DNA of 64,000 bases from positions 51,179,062 through 51,243,061 of the forward strand of contig NC_092346.1 in NCBI RefSeq assembly GCF_963676685.1, given 5' to 3'. The notes under the pieces are model-generated. The model saw nothing but the letters and a program-made list of their open reading frames with translations, searched no databases and had not been told where the DNA came from. This document shows, one piece after another, positions 46,357-57,957 of this stretch (position 1 is the stretch's first letter; every line of letters begins with the position of its first letter). The position numbers were made by a program, and so were the translations under genes. This stretch comes from Mytilus edulis. Lineage: Eukaryota > Mollusca > Bivalvia > Mytilida > Mytilidae.

Positions 46357-47555
46357 CAGGGATGGGGTAATTGAAAATGCAATGGTAATTAAGTGTATTG
46401 CATTACAATTTTCCATGTAATTGGATGTAATGTGTTTTAATTACATATAATGGTAATTTAATTAATTACAATAAAAAAAGCATGTAATGCTCAATTACTT
46501 TTGAATTACATTTCAATTACATGTACATTTATGGTATTAAGGATTTATATTTGATAATAAAATTGTAAAATTATATTTATTTTTCAAATATTGATATCAC
46601 ATATTTTTCAATATATGAAGTCTGTAATTTATTATGAATTTTTTATATTATTTATTTGACCTACAGAATGTTTTTTTTCTAAATAATCTTATAATTTTGA
46701 TAAGTAATTAATCACCTTGAAAACAAAAACAAAAAAATATGTAAAAAATCGTTGGTAGACAGTTCATTTATAATTTAAAATCACTGCACACAATCATTTT
46801 GTCAAATTAGTATACACAAAAGGATTATAAAAATAAAAAGTAACAGCTGTAAAAACAAACAGCAATTAATCAAATTAAAATGTCAAGGGACAATGCAACT
46901 ATTACATGTATTTTATCTAATTAGCAAAATGTTGCTAATATTTAGACATTATATACATTGTTTGTACTTAAAATTATTTTCAATATTGTGACAAACATCC
47001 TTTTTTATATTTTTGATTTAAAAATATACTTTTAATTTATTTATCATTTTTTTATTTATACTATGTTTGATTTAAATGACTTAAAAATCTATTTCTGAGA
47101 TGTCAAAATATCCGTTAATGTATTGGCAAGTTAATAGGAACAAATTCCCTCTCCCATCAACACATCTTCTGATCATGGAAGTATAGTTCATGGAAGTATA
47201 ATACGTCCATGTTCTGATCAAGCAATATCTGCCACATTAGCTCCTGTCGAAGGACTATTAAGATTTGCTGTCTGTCAAAGTGTTCAGACCAGAGAGATGC
47301 AGACTTAATGACAAAACATTAAAATTTCTAATAATAATCAAATGCTACTTACATGAATATTTTGCATATGCATTATACATACATGTATTATATTGTTAAA
47401 AAATGTTATGATAAAATGTAATGTGTAATTAATTAATTACTTTAGTAAAGTAATTGTAATTTACTGTGTAATGTGTAATTAGTGTAATTGATCAATTTTG
47501 CAATGTAATGTATAATTTAATTAATTACATTCCAATGTTATTGACCCCAAGTCTG
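46357..47555. mobile_element. Non-autonomous hAT element (second copy)
   Basis: Duplicate of 33803-35001, including the GAACCAGG target-site duplication. An identical insertion with identical flanks shows the copies are one locus or a very recent duplication. Confidence 0.88.
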
Positions 47556-47781
47556 GAACCAGGGTTATGTCAAGGAGCGTCTCTTCCTTTTTCTAAAAAA
47601 AAGTTCATCGGAAGATACCAAGACACTGTCGATAGTTATTCAGTATCAACTTCACAACAAATACAAGATTGTACTCCTATTTTTGACATTTATACCTATT
47701 ATCTCTGTTCGTTTTGTTCACACATCGTTGTCAATATAATAGAATCGTATGTGATACAAGTGGGAGGTTTAGAAAGCTATT

Positions 47782-47936
47782 ATAAAAACCAGGTTTAATC
47801 CACCATTCTCTACACAAGAAAATGCGTGTACCAAGTCAGGAATATGACATTTGTTATTAATTCGTTTGATTTCGCCATTTGGTTAGGGACTTTTCTTTTT
47901 GAATTTTCCTCAGAGTTCAATATTTTTGTGATGTAT
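47782..47936 (+). mobile_element. R1 repeat (second copy)
   Basis: Duplicate of 35228-35382. Confidence 0.65.
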
Positions 47937-47978
47937 ACACTGTAAAATAACTGGTTAGTAACGAACTAAGCACTTTAT

Positions 47979-49256
47979 TTACCGAAGAAAGAAATATAAG
48001 GCACAACCAATGCCACCAAGGAACATAATGGTAATAATAGCAAAACCTGTTTTCCCACATTTACCTCTACAACACTGTTCACAATAAACTTCACATTTTA
48101 CGTAACAGTTAAGACAACACTGACAATGACACAAATCAAACAGAATTCCCCCGATAATTGTGAGCAGATAGCGAAAAGAAAAGCCAACAAAAAATACAAT
48201 TAAAAAATATACCAATGCTGGACGATTCAAATTTAAGAAACCGAAATATCCGCATAAAACAGCTAAAAGGATTGAACCATATCCGCCTAACACGTGCAAG
48301 GACACAATACGACAAAATTCTTTAGGACAAAGAATGTTTTTGCGTTTTGGAAGTAAACTGTGTAACACATAATAATAAAGAAAAATTGTTTCTATAGCAA
48401 CCGATACTACCAGAGAAGCTCCACACGTTTTAAAAATAGCTTCCTCCGCGAGCTGTCCTGCCAAGTCACAGACAAACTTATTATACAAGAACTGCTTTGT
48501 TCCATTAAGATGCTGCTTGCTGCTTTGTTCTGCAATTCCGGATCTTGACTCCGCTACCTTAATTCTTGTCTCTGCTTCGTCAATTATATTTGCTCCTATC
48601 TTATTGCCACACTGGGGAACATGTTCTAGCGTCCCGACACTATAACTGACGATCGCAGCAACAATAATTGTGACGTAAGCACGCCGAACTAATGAACCGG
48701 CAATAGCGCCTAATGATGATACTAGTAATGCCGCTCTTAATCCTACTTCCCTCGAATCGATCAAAAAATTAAAACAATCTGCACGACATCGGTTATCATC
48801 CACCTGTTTACATGAACTTTTACCAGTAAGGATATACTTGACAACATGCTCACAATTATTCCAGGAAAGTTGATAATCTCGTTCTCCAAGTCGTTCGTAA
48901 AGGCGTTTCCATGCTTTGCTAAAATCGTCATCATTCTTTGGATAATCAGGGTTTTTAATTAAATGTAATCCTGGTATTTCTGTTGTGCCATATCCTAACA
49001 GATCATGATCACTTGAAATTGTCTGACATGTAAATTTTCCGGATCCTCTGCTGTCTTCGGATAAAATTTCTGCAGAACTTGTAAAATGGGCAACTGTGAA
49101 TTCATCTGTTTTAACATTTTTATTGGGTATTCTTATAACAATAAAGTGGTGATAATATTCTCCAGTGCAAAACTTGCCGCTTCTTCTTACTCTGAAGTGT
49201 GCAAATGGTGTTGCTTTGTCTTCAAAATCATTGTAATCTTTCACATGATATTCGTC
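47979..49256 (-). CDS. LRAT-domain membrane protein, last exon (second copy)
   Basis: Identical at protein level to 35425-36702, including the His, His and NCEH residues and the same acceptor site. It should not be counted as a second gene unless the duplication is shown to be real. Confidence 0.75.
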   Translation of the reverse strand, partial: DEYHVKDYNDFEDKATPFAHFRVRRSGKFCTGEYYHHFIVIRIPNKNVKTDEFTVAHFTSSAEILSEDSRGSGKFTCQTISSDHDLLGYGTTEIPGLHLIKNPDYPKNDDDFSKAWKRLYERLGERDYQLSWNNCEHVVKYILTGKSSCKQVDDNRCRADCFNFLIDSREVGLRAALLVSSLGAIAGSLVRRAYVTIIVAAIVSYSVGTLEHVPQCGNKIGANIIDEAETRIKVAESRSGIAEQSSKQHLNGTKQFLYNKFVCDLAGQLAEEAIFKTCGASLVVSVAIETIFLYYYVLHSLLPKRKNILCPKEFCRIVSLHVLGGYGSILLAVLCGYFGFLNLNRPALVYFLIVFFVGFSFRYLLTIIGGILFDLCHCQCCLNCYVKCEVYCEQCCRGKCGKTGFAIITIMFLGGIGCALYFFLR

Positions 49257-49498
49257 CTGAAAATAAAAAGGAACCGATAGCTGAAAACTGCAAAACAGCC
49301 GCCACTCGCATGCACATTTTGAAAGAAAAAATAAGTTCATTGTTAGCAACTTATACTTCCTTTATTGTTAATAGATGGCCAATACCCAATAGTATTCTTT
49401 AACAACAAGAAGTCAGTGTAGTTATTAGAAACTTTAACTGGTATAAAGAAATTTTCCAGGGCCCTTATACGCAGTGGCTATTTTTGTCTCCATTTTAA

Positions 49499-49794
49499 AA
49501 CAATTGGACAAGGGTGTTCCTGACTTTGATATGTACCTGTCCCAAGTAAGGAGCCTGTTATTCAATGGTTGTCGTTTGTTTACGTGTTAACTTTTTGTAT
49601 TCGTTCTTTTTTTGTACACAAATAAGGCCGTTTGTTTTTCTTGTTTGAATTATTTTACATTGTCATTTCGGGGCCTTTTATAGCAGACTATGCGATATGG
49701 GCTTTAATCATTATTGCAGGCCGTACGGTGACCTATAATCGTTAATTTGTGTATTATTGATTTTGGTGATCTTGCTGAGAGTTGTCTCATTTGC
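49499..49794 (-). mobile_element. R2 repeat (second copy)
   Basis: Duplicate of 36945-37240. Confidence 0.65.
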
Positions 49795-50288
49795 AATCGT
49801 CATTAATTTTTGTAATCTTGTCTTTCATCTTTTGTTTATGTGCTTTGTCTATATTTTCCTGGGAGTTCAGTGCTTTTTGTGGTTTTACTTTTTTGTATAT
49901 TAATACAAAATTTGACAAAACAAAGAAAACTAAATTATCATTTCGAAATAAATCCCAATGCCATATCACAAACCTTCCAGCCGTTTGATCACAAAGACCC
50001 TTGTTCGTGTTAAACATTCCAAGTGTATAACATTTATTCAATCTATTCCGGGATACATACGAACATTGATATCAAGAAAGCCTCGCTTTTGACACCCTTA
50101 CAGACTGGTGGATTTTAAAACAAAGGACATACTTAAAAAAAGAAAAAAATGCAGAATATTTTGATTGTTACAGAATACTGAAACCAATACATTATCAGCA
50201 TTTGGGAAAAACAGTTTTGAGCAAACTTGTAATTCTTTGTCTTCGTATGACAATAAATAAACTCATCATAGCTAGATGCCAGGATTAA

Positions 50289-50594
50289 AATTTTATATTT
50301 ACGCCAGACGCGCGTTTCGTCTACAAAAGACTCATCAGTGACGCTCGAATCAAAAAATGTTTAAAGGCCAAAATAAAGTACGAAGTTGAAGAGAATTGAA
50401 CACCAAAAGTTCCAAAAGGTTTTGCCAAAAACAGTTAAGGTAAATCTATTCATTAGGTAGAAAAGCCTTAGGTTTTGAAAAATTCAAAGTTTAGTTAACA
50501 GTTAATTTATAGTAATGAACATATCAATGATAACTCAAGTCAACACAGAAGTGTAAGCATATTTCATATCAACAGGATACAACAAAAATTCTAA
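50289..50594 (-). mobile_element. Retrozyme-like fragment (second copy)
   Basis: Duplicate of 37735-38040. Confidence 0.65.
50294..50344 (-). ncRNA. Hammerhead ribozyme core (second copy)
   Basis: Duplicate of 37740-37790. Confidence 0.7.
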
Positions 50595-50795
50595 AGTGAA
50601 ATACTCAGACGAAGTGTGAAAAAATACCATGGAATTTGGGAAACTCTACAGAACAATTTGACATAAATGAAAATTGTGTATATGTCGGATTGGAACATTG
50701 AGACTTTTTAGGAGGCACATCTATTCTAGACGATCCGGTACATAGTAAATTTGCTGGTTGGTCTTTTTTATAAACTTCTCTCTCTCTATATATAA

Positions 50796-52235
50796 CTCGT
50801 CTAAACATCAACCCAACAATGTTAGATCTGTAAATTTGCTTTCGCAAATCTTTTGTTCTTCACTCGCCGGGATTCGAACCCATGCTACTGAGATATCATG
50901 ACACAAAATTGCCTGCACTGTAGCCGTCCCGCTAGACCACACGACCACCTGGGCCAAATAATAAAGCTTCGGGCGGCCGTGTGTTACCTTTCCTCGTCAG
51001 TTTTAATCTAGCGGCGTACTACAGTACATGCTATATAAGGCATTGAGATGTTATTGTTACAGATCAGCTCAATTATCTATAGTAAAGGATCCTACAAATT
51101 AATGCAAGATACAGTTACAGAAAATAATTATGTTAATAAGTACGTCTGAGTCAGTTACGTCTGAGCCAGTGACAACTCTACAACAGACTTATCCATCGGA
51201 TCACCAGCAGTGATGGTGACACATGGCTGTGTACATTATGTATATACAAGTCGTCTAAACATCAACCCAACAATGTTAGATCTGTAAATTTGCTTTCGCA
51301 AATTTTTTGTTCTTCCCTCGCCGGGATTCGAACCCATGCTACTGAGATATCGTGACACCAAATCACCTGCACTGTAGCCGTCCCGCTAGACCACACGACC
51401 ACATGGGCAACATAAAAATGAAGCTTTCGGTGGCCGGGTGTTACCTTTCCATGTCACTTTTAATCTAGCGTCGTACTACATTAACATGATATATAAGGCA
51501 TGAAGATGTTATTCTTACAGATCGGCTAAATTATCTATAATAAAGGATCCTACAAATTAATGTAAGATACAGTCACAGATAATAATTATAACTATAAGTA
51601 CGTCTGAGCCAGTGACAACTCTACAACAGACTTATCCATCGGATCACCAGCAGTGATGGTGATACATGGATGTGTACATTATGTATATGCAACTCGTCTC
51701 AACATCAACCTAACAATATGTTAGATTTGTAAATTTGCTTTCGCAAATTTTTTGTTCTTCCCTCGCCGGTATTCGAACCCATGCTACTGAGATATCGTGA
51801 CACCAAATCGCCTGCACTGTAGCCGTCCCGCTAGACCACACGACCACCTGGGCTTCATAAAAATGAAGCTTTAGGTGGCCAGATGTTACCTTTCCACGTC
51901 AGTTTTAATCTAGCGTCGTACTACAGTACATGATATATAAGGCATGAAGATGTTATTTTTACAGATCAGCTAAATTATCTATAGTAAAGGATCCTACAAA
52001 TTAATGTAAGATACAGTTACAGAATATAATTATATTTTATAAGTACGTTTGAGCCAGTGACAACTCTACAACAGACTTATCCATCGGATCACCAGCAGTG
52101 ATGGTGATACATGGCTTTGTACATTATGTATATACAACTCGTCTAAACATCAACCAAACAATTTGAACATCGGTATACTACTGTTGCCTTTATTTAGACC
52201 TGTACATTTGCTTTCGCAATTTTTTTGTTCTTCCA
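50796..52235 (-). repeat. 450-bp satellite, 3.2 units, with tRNA-like boxes
   Basis: Units 50796-51249 (454 bp), 51250-51692 (443 bp), 51693-52137 (445 bp) and a partial unit to about 52235, ending at an (AT)n run. The first unit is longer through a small internal duplication (ACGTCTGAGTCAGTT). Each full unit has, on the minus strand, an A-box-like GTGGTCGTGTGGTCTAG and a B-box-like GGTTCGAAT about 60 bp apart, as in a Ser/Leu-type tRNA with a long spacer. Sequence identity between units is about 90-95% by eye. Confidence 0.88.
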
Positions 52236-52761
52236 TATATATATATATATATAAAAGCCAGGTAACAAATTTAAACTCTTCAGCAGTAAACTACCTTTAA
52301 AAAAACCTGTCCAAAAAGTCAGTTATAAAGCTTCAACAGCAATAAATAAACAACGACCTGATTTATGATAAAACAAACGAACAATAAGTATAACAGACAA
52401 CCCAGGACTGAATTACCTTTAACGGTTTAAGTGTTTATAATTAACGTATACTTACATCATTGCTTTTACATGCAGCATTTCTCTTGTCTTCATTTTGTTT
52501 TCCTACACTATCGTCACTATATTTCTTTTCTGCATTTCCCAAATATGCACTTTGAACTTTCCCCTCTTCATTCTTTTGCTGTTGTTCATCCTTCCATTAT
52601 AAAATATATAAGAATAATAGAAACTTATTTATTCAGCTGATGTAATGACTTAAATGAGGTGAACTATTATTCTTCTTTGCAACCAAAAATCTAAAATTTG
52701 ACTACAATTTCTTATAACTATGACCTTGACGCTAAACGTAGATAAGGTATTATAGCTAGCT
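52236..52761. other. Intergenic, nothing recognised
   Basis: An (AT)n run at about 52235-52251, then AT-rich sequence. The 69-aa ORF at 52431-52640 is hydrophobic, without domain support. Confidence 0.45.
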
Positions 52762-52936
52762 ATAAAATCAGGTTTAATTTAACATTTTTACGTAAGAAAA
52801 TCCCTGTCAGGATTATGACAGTTGTTGTCCCTTCGTTTAATGTGTTTGAGCTTTTGTATTTTGCAATTTGATTAGGGACTTTCTGTTTTGAATTTTCCTC
52901 GGAGCTCAGTATTTTTGTGATTTTACTTTTTGCAAA
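52762..52936 (+). mobile_element. R1 repeat copy
   Basis: Starts AAATCAGGTTTAATTTAAC, has TCAGGATTATGACAGTTG and GGAGCTCAGTATTTTTGTG. Confidence 0.65.
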
Positions 52937-53299
52937 GATAATGTTAAGTGCAACTACTAATTTCATAGAAAAGCTAACTTTAAAATAACTTCTTTCTATA
53001 TATATTCAAGGAATTATACATTTCGTATAATAAATTTTGCAACCGTAAGTATTAAGGTAAATCAGATAGGTCAAATCGCATATTTCACCTAACAACTGTG
53101 TTTATCTAATAGCAAGAAAATCAAAGGACCAGTCAGAATCATAAGTCTAAGAAGGACAATCAAAACGAAAAATAAAAAAAAACTATCAGCGATCTACAGT
53201 TACAAACTAACATATTAAACGGGAAACATAACAAAATTATACACCATCGATACACTTCTATATAATTCATGGGGAAATATTATTCATATTGTCGGATAT

Positions 53300-53430
53300 G
53301 TCAGGAATATGACAGTTGTTGTCCATTCGTTTTTGGTGTGTTTTGTCATTTGATTTTGCCATGTGATAAGGGACGTTCCGATTAAATTTTCCTCGGAGTT
53401 CGGTATTTTAGTGATTTTACTTTTTTTCAG
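53300..53430 (+). mobile_element. R1 repeat copy
   Basis: GTCAGGAATATGACAGTTG through TTTTCCTCGGAGTTCGG to an AT-rich end. Confidence 0.65.
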
Positions 53431-54149
53431 AACAGAGAATAAACAAAGCAAGTAGTATTACATACAGCACACAAACATTGTAACATTTCTTATTTGTTTA
53501 TACCACAATGAAACCCCCACCCTGAAAAGTATGAAATCAGGTTCTCCAGGTGGAAACTAGTCGCATTTTTAATTCTCATTTTGGCAAGTGGTCAGTCAAA
53601 TTCTTTCATAATCATGAGCATTGAAACGGTAAATAGAATTGTAGCTACGACAACTGAAACATCACGGTTGTCATCTGTAACACAGATGGTTTCTATCAGT
53701 CAACCAAGTCATGATTACGCTGAGCCTCGCAAACTTTCAAATTTATGATTCAGTTTACCACCATGAACATTTGTTAAATTCCTTCTACAGAAATAACAAT
53801 GCATCTATTAGAATCCCAGGTTCCAGTATATCATATTACAACAACCTATCAAAGTTATGAAGCTTCCTTTTTTGCACTTACATGTGACAAACAAAACCGT
53901 TCGGCTGAAGACCAAATGCCACATAAAGAGCATTGGGCTAGGGACAAAAAAGTCGCAAAGATGTAACTGTGAGTAAAACCGATGAAATGCAATGTAAATA
54001 AAGTATGGTCGAAATTAAAATTGAGATAATTGCTTAAGTTCATTTCACGATCATTGAATTATTCCCCAAAGACGTTAAGCTTTGAAATTAAATGTATCGA
54101 TGGTTTATAATATTGTCATGGTTCATCTTTTCCTAGAGATTCCCAGTGC
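53431..54149. other. Intergenic, nothing recognised
   Basis: The stretch at 53640-53720 (CACGGTTGTCATCTGTAAC and neighbours) may be a diverged copy of the RT-element tail. No gene. Confidence 0.35.
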
Positions 54150-54247
54150 ATGTATCAAGACAAGAATATGACAGTTGTTTTCCATTCGTTTGGTGTGTTT
54201 GAGCTTTCGAATTTTCCTTCGAGTTTGGTATTTTTGTTATTTTACTG
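54150..54247 (+). mobile_element. R1 repeat copy, shortened
   Basis: ATGACAGTTGTTTTCCATTC through CGAGTTTGGTATTTTTG. Confidence 0.6.
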
Positions 54248-54314
54248 TTTATCAATCTGTTACTATGGATCGCTGATAGTTTTTTCGATCTTTCGTTTTG
54301 GTTATCCTTCTTAC

Positions 54315-54430
54315 CAATCTAATTAAAAACCGATCTCTCATGCTCCCGTTTTCTGATATGTCGCGTGGGAGATCTCCCACGCGACATATCAGAAAACGGG
54401 AGCATGAGAGATCGGTTTTTAATTAGATTG
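54315..54430. mobile_element. Perfect 116-bp palindrome with 9-bp TSD
   Basis: Two 58-bp arms are exact reverse complements with no spacer, centred on AGATCT between 54372 and 54373; the ends are CAATCTAATT/AATTAGATTG. It is flanked by CCTTCTTAC at 54306-54314 and 54431-54439. A 9-bp target duplication and terminal inverted repeats fit a Mutator-like or other cut-and-paste MITE reduced to its two terminal repeats. No coding content. Confidence 0.9.
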
Positions 54431-54534
54431 CCTTCTTACAGTTATGATTTTGATTGTCCCTGCATGAAACGGTCTTTTGTATGTGTAATTCCAGCAAGCA
54501 GCAGACCTTTTTATATCTTCTTTTACTGATTATT

Positions 54535-54705
54535 ATGTATTAGCGTGGTACCCTTCCGGAGCAACTGAGATCACCACCAGTTTTGGTGGGGTTCGTGTTG
54601 TTTAGACTTTAGTTTTTTTTTATGTTGTGTCTTGTGTACTATTATTTGTCTGTTTGTCTTTTTTTATCCTTTTTTAGTCATGGCGTTGTGTAGGGTTTGC
54701 TTGTA
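54535..54705 (+). mobile_element. 3' tail fragment of the Penelope-like RT family
   Basis: CCCTTCCGGAGCAACTGAGA, TTTTGGTGGGGTTCGTGTTG and AGTCATGGCGTTGTG match the tail of the RT relic at 30170-30400 in reverse orientation. No RT coding sequence remains. Confidence 0.65.
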
Positions 54706-54944
54706 TTAAGTCAATTATAATTTTATTATTCATATATTTTTAGAATAAATTGGACTCAAATATATCGTTGCTTCAAATTCTATAGTCTTTCAGCAATTTT
54801 TATTTTAAACTAAAAAATGTGATGGAATATAAAGTTTACAATTAACTTGCTTTATATTTTTAACTTATGTTCTAGTTTTCCTTCTTGTATTTTATATTAT
54901 ATAAATGATTTTCAGTAATGCAACTCTATTAAAACGATTAATAA
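54706..54944. other. Intergenic, nothing recognised
   Basis: AT-rich, no features. Confidence 0.4.
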
Positions 54945-55145
54945 AATTGAGAATGGAAATGGGGAATGTCTCAAAGCGACATCAACCCGACCATAGAGCA
55001 AAAAAACAGCCGAATGCCACCAATGGGTCTTCAATGTAGCGAGAAACTCCCGCACCCGGAGGCGTCATTCAGCTGGCCCCTAAACAAATATGTAAACTAG
55101 TTCAGTGATAATGGACATCATACTAAACTCCAAATAGTCCATTAT
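54945..55145 (+). mobile_element. R3 repeat copy, 5' part
   Basis: AAAATTGAGAATGGAAATGG, CACCCGGAGGCGTC and CATACTAAACTCCAAAT match 12010-12210. Confidence 0.6.
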
Positions 55146-55366
55146 TTTGAATATAGCTAACAAAAAAAGATGAAAAATATTTAAATTAATATTGACATCT
55201 GTTAAAAAATAAATGGAGGTTATATTGCCCGAGTCCGGACATGACATACCTCATCTTTTTTCCTAATAGTATGTCTTTTTTTAATCTTTTTTTGTTATTT
55301 GTAGAATAAGGTAACATATCATTGATTGCCTTGTATATATTTTATATTTTTTGTTTGTACATTCTA

Positions 55367-55625
55367 TCGACTCGAGACGACCTTGATATGATTATCAGCA
55401 GACAACCTGCATTTCTCATTTTATATTAAGATAATACTGTCTAATGTATTTATACATTTTAAAGACTCTAAACGACCGTAACATTAGCAGACCATCTGCA
55501 TTTTTTTATTTTATTATAAGATGATACTGTCTTATATTTCATATGAACTCTAGATGACCTTGACATCAGTTTACAAATTGCATTTTATATTTTCTAATAC
55601 GTTAATACCGTTTAATTTAATTTTA
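55367..55625 (+). repeat. Degenerate tandem repeat, about 90-bp unit, 3 copies
   Basis: Units begin near 55367, 55462 and 55543 with GACTC-GA-ACGACC/TAGATGACC, followed by AGCAGAC..CTGCATTT and AAGAT(A)ATACTGTCT. The last unit is the most worn. Confidence 0.6.
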
Positions 55626-55698
55626 AGAATAGGATATTAGTCGAGGACATATGTCCGAGTGGTTATATCATATTTATAGTACTGTTCCTTATTAATCA

Positions 55699-56265
55699 GT
55701 ATATTATATCATATATGAGCACTTATTTTGATAGCCATGCTAATTTTATGATATAACAAGGTATCAAATGTCACTGAACTGTCTGTGTACAGTATATAGA
55801 AATGCATATAAAAAGTTTATTTATAAGAGTAGACTTCTGTCGGTGCTTTGTGTATATTGTTTTAATGTTAGAATTTTATTTTGCTTTGTTGCATTCTGAA
55901 GAGTCCATCCTTTTAAACGGGTTTTTACTGTTTGTTCTTATGTTGTGCTGCTTCACCATTGCTAAAGGGAAGATTTGCTCGCTCAAAAACTTGTTTACCC
56001 TGTACAAATTCTCCGGTGTCTGATATCATATATGAGCAATTATTTTTTCTATACCCATTCCAATTTCTATGATATAACCAGGTAATAAATGTCACTGTCT
56101 CTGTATAGTAACTATAAACATCTATACATCTTATTTGATAAGTGTATATCGGTGTTTTTGTCGTTTTAATGTTATATTATTATTTTACTTCGTGGCATTC
56201 TGATGAGTCAAACAATTTCACCAAGGTCAGGGGAGAGTTGCTCGCTCACAAGCTTGTTTAATCCC
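55699..56265 (+). repeat. Diverged tandem duplication, about 325-bp unit
   Basis: ATATCATATATGAGCA starts both units (about 55701 and 56024). Shared order: ATGATATAACAAGGTA / ATGATATAACCAGGTA, AATGTCACTG, GTTTTAATGTTA, GCATTCTGA(A/T)GAGTC, GCTCGCTCA and CTTGTTTA. The 73-aa ORF at 55802-56023 lies within the first unit and is not conserved in the second, so it is unlikely to be a gene. Confidence 0.7.
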
Positions 56266-57479
56266 GTCACATGCTGTATTGCAAGACTGTACAGTAATTA
56301 AAGGTTAGAAAGTTGGGTGAGATTGTTTAGGTAGAACATTTTCACATAGTATGTGTCATTTATCAAAACTATATGGCTTGCATTGTCCTGCATTTTGTAG
56401 GACAGAATACTAATCTTGATCCCGTCTACTCATTTCCATTCATTAACATGCCATAAAAAAAAACACTTTGCAAAGCCCTATTTTACAAGGCATACATATA
56501 TCTAACATGTCTAAATAGCTATATCAATAATTGTAGAACGGTGGACTTGTGCATTCTACCCTAACAATTAACAATTTGGAAATTCGCGTACAAATAGTGA
56601 ACGTTAAGTGTGTTATTATTGTGTGTAAATTTACTTTAATATGTCATTTAATGATAAGCAGCCTTTATGGCACGATAAATATATAAACAAAAACGTGTGA
56701 GAGAGTTAACAATGGCACACTTAGTATGAAAAATAATATATTATATAACTACCTACCGTTTGGCATATATTCGTCAAATCAAAGTTGGTATTATCAGCCA
56801 TGTTTAAACCAGAAAGAAGTTTGATACGGTTACAAACTTACATTGATATTTAATAAGTGGACCGTTGCAAGAATTTTAAATGTTGCATATTTTTAATGTG
56901 AATTACAACAATTATTGATTGACCTACACCAAGAATGTGTATTTATGATAAATCAATTCAATACACAAAATCAGTACATGCACAGTAAAAAAACACAAAA
57001 GTAAAGGAATTTGTTTATGTCTTTCACCTAGCTCTTATTTGTGTTAAAAACTTTAAATAATATTAAGATTATATTTTCAGCCACATAATTTCTTACCAAA
57101 GATGAAGCTAGTCTGTATATCATGTATATTGAACGCTTGGTTTTGAAATTTAACCTTTTCAATCTTTATGTTTTATTACATTGATCTTTTTCAATTTTTT
57201 TTTATATGTTTCACATTTTTTTTCTCACATTGATTGCTTTCATATTGATACATTGTTCTATAATTCTGTCCGTTGGATCGTCGATTTTCAAAATAATTTT
57301 GTGTGAGATCAGTCAGTTGAAGGGTTAACATATATAACTTTTTTTAAACTGACCAAAATACTGCAAATTTCAAATGGCAAAATGTGATTTCACAATTTAA
57401 CTAGATGACTTCTATTTGGCATATCAGATTATAAATTACGTACGAAGTTATGAACCCCTAACTATGCACTAATTTCATT
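56266..57479. other. Intergenic, nothing recognised
   Basis: AT-rich, no coding region or clear repeat. Confidence 0.45.
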
Positions 57480-57695
57480 GACTATTTCTTGATGCAAGTA
57501 CAAATATGGAGCAGACTTAACTTTATCTAACTTCATCTGCGGCATTCATACGGGAAAGATTCAATGCACATAGTCACAAAGCTTTGAATTGTTTAGTCAG
57601 AAGACATAAATATATAGAAAGCGGAACGTAGAAGTAAAGGAAAATGTTGTTTTTAAAAATTCTTCATGAGAAGGTCCTGTATGAAATCTGCCTAA
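57480..57695 (-). pseudogene. Short worn Penelope-like RT fragment
   Basis: Same order as 31170-31390 of the larger RT relic: AAGTACAAATATGGAGCAGAC, CACATAGTCACAAAG, and AGGTCCTGTATGAAATCTGCC (compare AGTTCCTGCATGAAGTCAGCC, each with a few changes). The YIDD region is mutated away. Confidence 0.55.
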
Positions 57696-57702
57696 TTTAT
57701 TG

Positions 57703-57938
57703 GTTGATTGATTGTTGTTTAACGCTACTTTCAGCACTAATACGCTATTTCGTGGCAGTAAGTTTTTACTGATGGAGGAAGCTTCAGTACCAGGAGAGAA
57801 CCACCGACCTTCTATAGTAATACTGGCAATCCTTGTAAATTAAGATTGGAGTCGAAGGCACCTGTCACATGCCGGAATCGATCTCACAACATTAGTGTTG
57901 ACAGGCTAGTGATACATCATTTAGACCACCACCGCTCA
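57703..57938 (-). mobile_element. tRNA-derived SINE-like element
   Basis: Tail TGATTGATTGTTGTTTAACG on the plus-strand left side, then GGAGGAAGCTTCAGTACC and GAGAGAACCACCGACC, then GGAATCGATCTCACAA and TTTAGACCACCACCGC, which on the minus strand resemble worn B and A boxes. I recognise the GAGAACCACCGACC core as common in molluscan repeats. Confidence 0.6.
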
Positions 57939-57957
57939 CCCCCCCCCCCCCCCCCCC
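57939..57957. repeat. Poly(C) run of 19
   Basis: Uninterrupted 19 C at the head of the SINE-like element, in otherwise AT-rich DNA; a likely spot for length error. Confidence 0.9.

Larger units (their letters stand above)
39055..51508 (+). repeat. 12.45-kb block, second copy (contig start after gap)
   Basis: Partner of 26500-38954, offset 12553-12555 bp. Sequence beyond 51508 continues into further satellite units, so this copy is the one with a natural right flank, while the first copy has the natural left flank. Confidence 0.9.

Noticed and set aside
35425-49349. Two separate LRAT-domain genes
   Set aside because: The copies are identical and lie within the gap-flanking duplicate; most likely one locus.
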